Shown here in pieces: positions 52,101-61,234 of a DNA stretch of 64,000 nt. The stretch spans positions 558,001 through 622,000 of the forward strand of contig OZ218961.1 in NCBI GenBank assembly GCA_965112735.1. The letters run 5' to 3'. The notes under the pieces were generated by a model. That model made no database searches, was not told the origin of the DNA, and was given only the letters and a program-made list of their open reading frames with translations. Origin of the DNA: Phaeosaccion multiseriatum. Its lineage: Eukaryota; Ochrophyta, other classes. Each line of letters starts with the position of its first letter. Positions within the stretch are counted from its first letter, which is position 1. The position numbers and the translations under genes are program-made.

Positions 52101-55032
52101 GAGGGAGGGAGGAGGGAGAGAAGGGAGGGAGGGGAGAGAAGGAGGAAGAGAGGAGGGAGAGAAGGGAGGGAGGGGAGAGAGGGAGGAAGAGAGGAGGGAG
52201 AGAAGGGAGGGAGGGGAGAGAGGGAGGAAGAGAGGAGGGAGAGAAGGGAGGGAGGGGAGAGAGGGAGGAAGAGAGGGGGGAGGGGGTGCAAAGAGAGAGT
52301 GAGAAATGGATAGAAATTGAGCGAGAGGTAGGGCATTCATACGTGGAAGGGGAAGGAAGAGAGAAAGTCAAGAGCACCGGAGTACCCACACAGAAGCACA
52401 GACGCGATAGTCCCGGGTCCACTCGATGTTGAGACTGAAACTGACACTGAATCTGAAACTGAAACTGAACTGAATCTGAAACTGAAAAAGAGGCTGGGAC
52501 TTACAGGTGAGCTTTCCGAAGAAAGTTTCCACGCTGGTGCGATACATTGCATCCACAACATCCTCTGTCGCCACGGACTCGGCAGCGAGCTGCAGAGGGG
52601 AAGAGGAGTGGGTGTGTGTGTGGGGGGGGGGGGGGGATGAGATGATGGCAGCATAAGGGTACGCACACACACACGCACAATGATACACAATCACACACTA
52701 AAGGAAAAGGCACGGGTCGGGTGTCATCACTTACAACGGCGTTGTAGACGGCAAGCATCCCTATAAACTGTGCCGCCGCTCGGTAAGTAGGCACGTAGCC
52801 ATACCTTAACGGAAGGGTCGAGGTCACAGTCAGGGTCAGGGTCAGGGTCAGGGTCAGGGTCAGGGTCAGGGTCAGGGTGAGCGTCAGGGTGAGCGTCAGG
52901 GTGAGCGTCAGGGTCAGGGTCAGGGTGAGCGTCAGGGTGAGCGTCAGGGTCAGGGCCAGGGTCAGGGTCAGGGTCAGGGTCAGGGTCAGGGTCAGGGTCA
53001 GGGTCAGGGTCAGAGTCAGGGTCAGGGTCATGATTGAGTAGTCGTACCGATCTTGGAAGGTCGCTATCCATGAACTTGGGGTATAGCCAGTGAGGTCACA
53101 CAAAAGCAGCATGTCTTGGTGCCATGGTACGGCACCCAGGACGTATTGGCCCGATGACCCCGTTGCGTTGACAAAGGACTCGGCCTCTACACCTTGGGCC
53201 ATGACGATTGCGTCAACGTCCAGTTGCTGTTAGGGAGGGGGGGGAGGAGAAGGAGTCAGGAGCACTTGCGAGAGGACAGGCCGTGGGTAGGCGAGCCCTA
53301 CTCACTCCACATCCAGTATGAAGGAAGAGGCTATATCACAGCTGGCGGCGACTCGACATACCTCCGCGTCAAGGATTGGGAGTACAGCCTGTGTGTACTC
53401 GGTGTACATGCAGCCGACAAGCACGTCGATTTGACTTTCTACTGCGGATAGACTCTCTGCCATTGCCTGGAAGGAAGGAGGAACACCAGGGGGACTTGTA
53501 GTGTGGGTGATTTTTACTGTTGAGACTTTAGACTTCGTCAAGTCAAGTCATCAACGGAGAGAGGAATGGTGTAGGTATTGATATCGACCCCATGTCGGAG
53601 TCAATCATGTCGAGCACATCGTTTATGTCGAGCATATATCGACTGCAACCTATGGTGCCCCCTCTTACCTGAATCTCCGCGGTGTCTGGGTCGGATGAAA
53701 GGGTCGTATTGAAGACAACGGATATGGTGTCGTCATTGTGAAGTGTGGTGAGGTCTTCAATGTAGCTTCGCGCTCCAGCGCATACAGAAAGCCCGTAACT
53801 GACGTCCTGTGAATAGGAGAGGGGGGGGTGGGGAGAGGGAGAGGGAGGGTGGGGGGGAGGGCGAGGAGGGGGAGGGGAAGGGGAAGGGAGGGGGGGAGGA
53901 GGGGTGGTTGCTCAGGAAGGCAGGCAGGCGAGAAGGAGAGCGAAACAAGACGAAGGCAAGGGCTCCCAACAGAAATACTCACTCACTCACTCACTCACTC
54001 ACTCCTCCTCCTCCTCCTCCTCCTCCTCCTCCTCCTCCTCCTCCTCCTCCTCCTCCTCCTCCTCCTCCTCCTCCTCCTCCTCCTCCTCCTCCTCCTCCTC
54101 GTCCTCCTCCTTCTCCTCCTCCTGCTCCTCCTGCTCCTCCTCTTCCTCCTCCTCCTCCTCCTCCTCCTCCTCCTCCTCCTCCTCCTCCTCCTCCTCCTCC
54201 TCCTCCTCCTCCTCCTCCTCCTCCTCCTCCTCCTCCTCCTCCTCCTCCTCCTCCTCCTCCTCCTCCTCCTCCTCCTCCTCCTCCTCCTCCTCCTCTCTTG
54301 CTGCCGCAAACAGCCACACACCCATGCACAGTCTTGTACCTGCTGCACAATCGCAATCTTCCTCGCCCCGTGAAGATAGACAGATTTTAGGGCTTGCTTC
54401 ATGGCGCCCCCGTTTGGCGACACCGCAGAGAAAGCATATGAGGTACCCTCATACACACTCTCCGTGGACACTGCTGCTGCCGTAATGATAACCCCATTGG
54501 CCTCTGACACAGGTACAGCATACTTGCCCAGACTTGTGCTGAAAGGCGATACGAGAAAGTCGGCGCCCTCGTCAATGAGTCCTTGCACGAGGCCTGCAAT
54601 TGCGGTGGCGTTTTGACCATCGTCTGTGAAGTTCACTGCTGCTGCGTAGGTGGTGCCTCCGACGGGGATGCCACCCTTCACCTCGTTCACCCACCTGGCG
54701 GGTGTAGTGGATCGGTGATAAGGGAGGGAGGGAGTGGGGGAAGGAGGGGATGGAGAGGCATCTTAGGGGGTGAGCTCAGAAAGGGTACCATGATGTGAAG
54801 TACCGCACACTCACCACACGAACATATCTGCGGCATCCTCCAAAGACTGAGAGTAGCTCTTGAAAACTTGGCTTGGGCCTGTCCGGCTGCCGAGCCCCTT
54901 CCAGTACAGTGTCCCATCAAAGGTATTGCCCCCGATGCTGACTGGGTTGAGATCTACAGCCCCGGCGCCAGGGAAGCTGCCCAAGAACAATAGCAGCAGC
55001 GAGAGCAGCTGCAGCATCTCCATCATCATCAT
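46461..55032 (-). CDS. Class C GPCR-like receptor (GABA-B/metabotropic type) with long coiled-coil tail
   Basis: Thirteen exons, minus strand: 55032-54815, 54694-54340, 53806-53669, 53466-53362, 53226-53048, 52804-52735, 52589-52505, 52005-51772, 51543-51317, 50652-50491, 50160-49961, 49516-49231, 48830-46461; all phases agree, 1,542 residues. A signal peptide (about residues 1-26) precedes a type-1 periplasmic-binding-like ligand domain (WWVNEVKGGIPVGG, FLVSPFSTSLG, GYVPTYRAAAQF). A short cysteine-rich linker follows (CVCEEGSCPTC). The seven-helix domain has TM1 ending WIVLERESPIVK, TM2-3 in exon 10 (SQPQFCGLFAGF), TM4 in exon 11, and TM5-7 in exon 12, with the ECL2 cysteine (NSCHAG), YETRNV, ESKEI and the end VIVPK. 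The intracellular tail has a coiled coil (RIVELQKQNTHLQGRIAALL), as in GABA-B receptors, and long polyglycine from (CCT)n tracts. Ligand unknown. Confidence 0.85.
46930..47650. repeat. (CCT)n tract encoding polyglycine in the receptor tail
   Basis: Long CCT runs with CTG, TTC and CCC interruptions. On the minus strand they are GGA/AGG, read as Gly with some Glu in the last exon of the receptor. Length is probably variable between alleles. Confidence 0.9.
48225..48348. repeat. Second (CCT)n polyglycine tract in the receptor tail
   Basis: About 40 CCT units in frame within the last receptor exon, flanked by proline/serine-rich sequence. Confidence 0.9.
49085..49225. repeat. (CTA)n followed by (CTC)n in the last intron of the receptor
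   Basis: CTA units 49087-49137, then CCT/CTG units to the donor side of exon 49516-49231. Non-coding. Confidence 0.9.
50270..50465. repeat. (GTAG)n microsatellite in receptor intron 10
   Basis: GTAG units with occasional GTAC and GCAG variants. On the coding strand it reads CTAC, just after the donor of exon 50652-50491. Confidence 0.9.
52016..52285. repeat. (GGGA)n with a higher-order GAGAGGAGGGAGAGAAGGGA unit
   Basis: A pure GGGA tract at 52017-52098 abuts the acceptor of exon 52005-51772 (CCCT on the coding strand). Beyond it, a unit of about 48 bases repeats four times to 52270. Confidence 0.9.
52815..53032. repeat. (CAGGGT)n telomere-variant-like array in receptor intron 5
   Basis: CAGGGT units with GAGCGT variants arranged in a higher-order pattern. 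The splice model (donor GTACGA at 53047, acceptor TTAAG at 52805) removes the array and joins FQDR to YGYVPTYR, which restores the expected ligand-domain sequence. An open Thr-Leu-repeat frame across the array is therefore not taken as coding. Confidence 0.85.
54001..54296. repeat. (CTC)n trinucleotide tract in receptor intron 2
   Basis: About 95 CCT units with few interruptions, preceded by (ACTC)n at 53980-54003. On the coding strand it is GGA-rich, just after the donor of exon 54694-54340. Confidence 0.95.
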
Positions 55033-55985
55033 CGATGATATAGCGCACAGCAGTCTCCATCCCTTGGTGTTCCTACCATCATCCCTCTCGTCGGGTACTG
55101 CCTCGTCGGCGGTGCTGCGAAAGAATCCTCTCCTCCTCCATACCCTTTTTTCTCACGCTTGATAGCCTCAGCCGCTCTGCCACCATTCCTCCCTCTTCTT
55201 ATTATATTTATATACTTACGAACACATGATGTTGCCAGAAAAAAAGAAAAAAGAAAAATGTGAAACTGCCAGCGCGGCGCACAACTACCTCCCATCAAAC
55301 GTACGGCTACAGTACCTCCAATTGCCGGCCGGCCGCCAGTAGCATAGAATCGCTCGGTTGCACGTCAGGGGTGGACAGGAGGTGGCCCCATAGCCGATGT
55401 AAGAGCTCCTTGCCTCGTGCTATGCGACAAGTACCATAACCGAGGAAGAGAAGAAGAACTGACCCCTGACGCGCTATCGCCCACATTCTCGATAGCGCGC
55501 TATCGGTCGCCGGCCGATAGCGGATAGCGGATAGCGGATCGGCTGGCGCCGGCGATAGCGGATAGCACGCCCCCACAACCCCCCCCCCCCCAAAGCCGGC
55601 TGGCGCCGGTGATAGCGGATAGTGCGTCAGTGTAGGTGTATGGGCAAGGACATCGATATTTGAGGTCGAAAGGGTCTATTTCGGGTTAATGCGGGTGGTT
55701 TCGGTCTATGGTCGGGTGGTTTTGGTCGATCCCCCTCTACTCAACGTCTCTACATCTACACATTGACGCTCCGTATGTATGTCGACTTCCCTCGAGAATC
55801 GAATCGACGTATCTACATTCAAAAGTCGAACTCCTTAATTTCTTTTCTTACGGAAGGTGCTGAGCTACAATACACGAAACGTGAGTATGCGAAGAGCCTC
55901 TCCCTTCCCTTCCCGTACACTCCCCTCCTTTTGTCAGCTGGAAAAGCTGCGGCTGGGTGCTCGAACCTCAGACCTCTGACCCTGG
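55033..55985. other. Intergenic region with GATAGCGGATAGC repeats
   Basis: No gene is supported. 55493-55622 contains repeated GATAGCGGATAGCGGATAGC and CGGCTGGCGCCGGCGATAGC units, including a palindromic GGCGCC core. A C-homopolymer lies at 55578-55590. Receptor promoter elements must lie next to 55033 but were not identified. Confidence 0.6.
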
Positions 55986-57458
55986 TCAGGTGGCAACCGC
56001 AGGAGCCGCAGCAGCCGTAGAAGCAGCAGCAGCACCATCACCACCAGCACCAGCAGCATCATCACCACTAGCAGCAACACCATCACCATCACCATCACCA
56101 TCACCACCACCACCACCATGACCATGATCAGCCGCAGGAGCAGCCGCAGGAGGCTCATCGCCTGGACCAAGAGGGGTAGGAGCACCAGGAGTAGCAGGTA
56201 GATGTGTACCGAGACGAGCCACCTCCTCTCCGTCCAATTGCACCCGCCACGAAACGCGATCAAAGTCCCTCTTGCTGCACACATAAATCCTGCCATTCTC
56301 GGCCGCTTCACTGACGTCCGTGACAATCACCTCTTGCCAGTCGCCGTCTCTCCTCCATGCGTTGGGTAAGGAAAGGTCATCTGTGCGCACCTCAATAACC
56401 GACCCTTTCCTCACGTCCCTCCTCCAATTGCCTACTCTCTGGAAGGGTTTGGCCAGCTTCTTGCTCGTCAAGTTGACCCATTGGTCATACGCTGGCGACC
56501 AGCCTAGCACGTGGATCAAAACTTGTGGAACGCCTCTCCTCTCCCGCGCCCCTGAGATGAAGCCTTCCCACCAACTGCCCTTCATCCATACGTCCGCGAG
56601 TGAACCCATTGCGAATCGCTTGGAAAGCTTGTCCATCTGCTGTTGCTCCCTCTTCAACTCCTCTACCCTCTTCTTTTTCACGTGCTCTGATGCCATCCCT
56701 TTGCTGCCGCTGCGGGTGCTGCGGGCGCTACTGCCTGCTGCAGGCTGTACCGTGGCTGCCTGTGTCTTCTTGCTCTTTTTCTTTTTCTTCTTCTTCTTCT
56801 TCTTGCTCTTCGTCGTCATTGTCGTCCAATCGCTATCCTCCTGCTCATCCTCATCCTCCTCATCGTCCTCCTCTTCCTCCTCCTCGGTACTTACAGCATC
56901 TCTGCTGCTGCCGGTGCGCCCGCGCTTCCTGCTCTTCCTCTTGCCGTCAGTTGACTTCTCTTCCCCCCCCCTTCTCTGGGAGCTGGGCTGGGCCTCTGCG
57001 CCTCGTTCCTCTCCTTCTCCCCCCTTTCGCGCAACGACTTCTTCTTCCTTGTCTTCTTCTTCTAAATCCCCTTGTCCTACTCTCTGCTCGACCGTGGACG
57101 TAGAGCTTGCCAACACGTCTTCTGCTGCTCCTCCTCCCTTCCCTCCATCTCCTCCTCCACTCCCAAGCACCGTGTCCTCGACATTTCCCCTCGCTTTCCC
57201 TTCTTCTTCCCCTCCTTCCTCTGCCTCTGCTGCTGGCCCGCCTCTCTTCTCAGCATCGACGTCTCCCCTCGCCCCTTCTTCTTCCCCTTCTCCCCCTTCA
57301 TCCTCCTCAGCTGCAGCGGCCGATAGAGCTGAGCCGAGCCCCATGGCGATCATGAGCTTCTTCTTCGCAGAAGAGAAGAGGCCCGTGCTTGCGGTGCTGC
57401 TGGCGCTTCCAGAAACAACAGCTGCCGCTGCAACAGCAGGAGGGGAAGGCGTCTTCAT
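55986..57458 (-). CDS. Nuclear protein with a chromo-barrel/Tudor-knot-like domain
   Basis: Single exon of 490 residues from ATG 57458. Residues 1-230 are low complexity: acidic Glu/Asp-rich, Ser-rich, with a strong basic cluster ([15 protein letters not shown], about residues 217-231) that looks like a nuclear localisation signal. Residues about 290-400 hold the folded part: WWEGFISGARERRGVPQ, then VLIHVLGWSPAYDQWVNL, which fits the chromo-barrel/Tudor-knot pattern (IHY.GW...YDEW[VI]), and a second beta-rich segment (SVIEVRTDDLSLP... DWQEVIVTDVSE, RIYVCSKRDFDRVSWRV). The C terminus is Gly/Ala/Asp-rich. Such domains read histone marks or sit in chromatin complexes; this member's partner is unknown. 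It is divergently arranged with XPB, whose ATG is 545 bases away. Confidence 0.72.
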   Translation of the reverse strand: MKTPSPPAVAAAAVVSGSASSTASTGLFSSAKKKLMIAMGLGSALSAAAAEEDEGGEGEEEGARGDVDAEKRGGPAAEAEEGGEEEGKARGNVEDTVLGSGGGDGGKGGGAAEDVLASSTSTVEQRVGQGDLEEEDKEEEVVARKGGEGEERGAEAQPSSQRRGGEEKSTDGKRKSRKRGRTGSSRDAVSTEEEEEEDDEEDEDEQEDSDWTTMTTKSKKKKKKKKKKSKKTQAATVQPAAGSSARSTRSGSKGMASEHVKKKRVEELKREQQQMDKLSKRFAMGSLADVWMKGSWWEGFISGARERRGVPQVLIHVLGWSPAYDQWVNLTSKKLAKPFQRVGNWRRDVRKGSVIEVRTDDLSLPNAWRRDGDWQEVIVTDVSEAAENGRIYVCSKRDFDRVSWRVQLDGEEVARLGTHLPATPGAPTPLGPGDEPPAAAPAADHGHGGGGGDGDGDGDGVAASGDDAAGAGGDGAAAASTAAAAPAVAT

Positions 57459-58003
57459 TCTCGTGGTGTGTGAAATAAGTTTTACGCCGGCCCGCGGGCC
57501 CGCGGGCGGCGGGCGGGCGGGCGAACTCGCCTCGTTGACATAATTATCCCATCCCTCTTGATCCCCTCTTGCGATCGATCGACAGCACAGTATTGCTCAG
57601 CTTACAGAGCTGCTGCAGCAGCAAAGCCGCAGCGATCAGCGGGAACCGCAACAGGGGAGCTTGGGTGAGTCCAAGGATCTTCGCTTGGCCTCGCGCAGGC
57701 GGCAGCGAAGCGGTAAGGACACAGAGCGGAGAGCACTTGGGTGATATCAACAGAAGCAGAGAGGAATAAGAGAAGGAGGGGGTTCCCTGTTCTCGGCGTG
57801 GTTCCGAGGACAGGGGGGGGGGGGGGGGGCGGAGCAGGAGGACGCGGAGGGGGGGGAGATCAGGCCGCCTTTATTGGGGTGATCTCCTCTGGTCCGGAGG
57901 GGGGGGCGGATCGGGCGGATTGGGGGGGAAGCGGGGGAAGACGTAGAGTAAAGTAAGGAAGAAGGTTGGGAGGAAAGAGGAGGAAGTGGGGGTCGAAGAA
58001 GAC
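57459..58003. promoter_or_regulatory. Divergent promoter region between the chromo-barrel gene and XPB
   Basis: 545 bases separate the two start codons. The region has GC-rich palindromic sequence (GGCCCGCGGGCCCGCGGGCG at 57490-57509), a GATCGATCGA at 57575-57584, and G-homopolymer blocks near 57809-57830. Shared control of both genes is possible but not shown. Confidence 0.5.
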
Positions 58004-60186
58004 ATGAGCGGCAAGCGCAACCCTGCCGCGGAGTATCTTGATTCAGACTACGATGACTCCTCCGACGAAGACGAGGGAGGGTGGGCACCGCCCACAACAA
58101 CAGGCAAAAGGAAGAAGGCTGCGGGAGGAGGAGGAAATGGGGGTAGTGGGGCAGGGGGGGGGAAGAAGGCAAGGGGCAAGCAGGGCGGCGCCGCTGGTGA
58201 CACGGCGACAGGGGGAAGGGGGGCGAAGAAACCCAAGTCGACCAAGCAGAAGGCCCAACAGGCTCTCTCCAGCAGGGCCTCAGCCAAGACGTCACTTCTC
58301 AAGCTGCAGCCCGGGGTGGGGGGGCTCGACGGCGACGAGTATGGAGATGGAGAGGACGGAGATGGCAGCATGAGTATGTTTAAGGACTTCAGCAACATGG
58401 TGCTCAAGAAGGATCACCACATGAGACCCGTCTGGGTAAGTACCAACCCGCCTTACTTCTGTGTCTCGCTCTCTGTATCTCTACATATGTCCCTCTATCA
58501 ACATGTAATACCCGTTTGGGTAAGCCAAGCTACACCATCTGTGTCTCTGTGTGCATGTGTGTATCTCTCGTCCACTCTCTCTTTCTCTCTCTCTCTTGTC
58601 TCTGGCACATAACTAAGCTACCCTGTCCACCGCCACACACACACTCTCCCCTCCCTCAAGGTCTGTCCCGACGGACACATCTACCTAGAAGCGAGCAGCC
58701 CCATCTACGCTCAAGCCTACGATTTCCTCGTAGCCATCGCCGAACCCGTGAGCAGGCCTGAGTTCGTGCACGAGTATCGCCTCACACCCTACTCGCTCTA
58801 TGCAGGTGGGTAATGGGCAATACTAAGTCAATGGGTAATACTAAGTCAATGGGTTATACTAAGTCAATGGGTGTGTACGTGTTGGTGCGTGGGGCCCGAG
58901 GCCCGAGGTTGTGTACTCTTTCGTGCGTGGGTACCACCAAGTCAATGGGTGGATGAGTGGGTGGGAGAGAGAGAGGGAGGGTGGGTGGGTGGGTGTGGGT
59001 GAGAGAGAGAGAGAGAGAGAGCTCGCAGAACAGTGTGTGACGCGTGTGTGATTGCTTGCTGGGCACTTTCCTTCTTACCCCGCCGACCTCAACGTTGTGC
59101 GTTTCTTCTCTCCCTGTCTTTCTCTCTCTCTCCTTTTCTATTCTCTTCTATCTCTCTCTGTGTGTGTATGCGTGCGTGTGTGTCCCGTATGTATGTGTAC
59201 GTGTGTGCAGCTGTGGCGGTGGCCATCAATACCGAGTCCATCATCAGCGTCCTACGTCGCCTGAGCAAGTGTGTGGTACCTGACAGCGTGGAAACCTTCA
59301 TCCGAGAATGCACCGTGCGTTACGGAAAGGCCAAACTCGTGCTCAAGGAGAATCGCTACTACGTGGAGAGTCCGCATCCAGAGGTACGTTAGATGGCAGT
59401 ATATGGGCTGTGATAACGTCAGATGGCAGTAAACGGTTTGTCTTAAACTCTCTCATAGAAACAACTATGTGAACCATTGGAGATGAACAGAAAAAACTCT
59501 GCTTTGTTGGGATGAACTATCGATTATCGATAAAAACATCGACGTGTTGGTTGGTATTGATAGATACGTATGTTTCTGACACTGAAACTCAAGCTCTCAT
59601 CTCTGATGACACTGAAACTCAAATCTCTCCTCCCTAATGACACTGAACTCAAATCTCTTTTCTTTATTAACAGGTCCTGCGGGAGCTTCTCAAGGACGAG
59701 ACCATTGCAGGGGCGAGGGTCAAAGACGAGTCACAGGCTGGCGGCGATTCTGCATCTTCGGCAGGAGCAGCAGCGGGATCGGGAGGGGGAGGGGTTGGTC
59801 AACAGGGTAGCGGCAGTGCGCGGGGAGCGGGGACGGGAGCGTCAGGAATAGTAAAGGGTGTCGGGATAACCGGTGCAGATGGGTTTACAGTGACTGAAGC
59901 TCCGCAGGAGATGGCGGAGAATTTAGAGTACCAGGTGAGAGGGGCAAGGAGTGGACGGGGGTGGGGGGATGGCAGTGGAAGGGCAAGGAGACACGACTCA
60001 ACACGCCCCACTAGTCAGCTTCCTCTCTCGACAGGCGTCTCTTTTTCATGTGTGGGGTAGAGAGCATCAATTGCCCCGACTCTCCCTTCCTCGGACGCAT
60101 CGTATTGACTAAATCATCTACTCAGTCATTCTATCTTCTTCTTCTTCTTCTTCTTCTTCTTCTTCTTCTTCTTCTTCTTCTTCTTC

Positions 60187-60218
<32 letters not shown>

Positions 60219-61156
60219 AACAGGACTTGGTGAAGCAGGTTGGGGCCGGTGATGATGAGGATGATGACAACGATCTAGACGCTGACGTTATCCTCGGCAC
60301 TCAGCCCGGGCAGCTGCTGCAGAACGTCAGTTTCAGAATACGAAACGACATGGTGAGAGTGTGAGTGAATGGGGGGGAGGGCGTGAGGGAGTGAGTGAGT
60401 GAGTGAGAGATCGAGTTGTGATTGGACCACACCTTTCCCCAGAGCAGCTACGGACCCCACTGACCCCAAACCATACCCCTATCCCTTACACGAACACGAA
60501 TGGATGGAATGAACAACCAACAGGTGGAGGAAGTGAAGAAGGCCGCCATCGGAATCGACTACCCCCTGATGGAGGAGTACGACTTTAACAACGACAAACT
60601 CAACCCCAAAGTCAACATGCAGCTCCGGCCGAGCACCAAGATTCGCACTTATCAGGCAAGCGCTCGCACGCACGCACGCACGCACGCACGCACACACGCA
60701 CTCACCTGATTCGCCCACTCACACACTCACTCACTCAAATCACTTGCGATTCAGTCACTCACTCACCCACTCACTCCCTCTCTCATCCCCTCTCCTTCCT
60801 CCCTTCCTCCCGCCCTCCCTCGCAAATACGCACACACACACGCACACACACACACACACACACACACGCACGCACCACCAACAGGAGAAGAGTCTGGCGA
60901 AGATGTTTGGTAACGGCCGTGCTCGTAGCGGCATTGTCGTCCTTCCTTGCGGCGCCGGCAAGACACTGACGGGGGTGACGGCAGCGAGTACCATCAACAA
61001 GAGTTGTATCTGTCTGTGCACAAGTGCAGTGAGCGTGCAGCAGTGGAAGAGTCAGTTTAAGCTGTGGACGGACATTGCAGACGACCAGGTAGGTATATGG
61101 GGTGTTAGGGGGGGGGGGGGTTGTTGGGTGTGGATGGGGAGGTATGTGGGTATGGG

Positions 61157-61234
<78 letters not shown>

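Noticed and set aside
52815-53032. Coding Thr-Leu-Thr-Leu repeat inside the receptor ligand domain
   Set aside because: The frame is open through the array, but a GT-AG intron removes it and joins FQDR to YGYVPTYR, which fits the family better.
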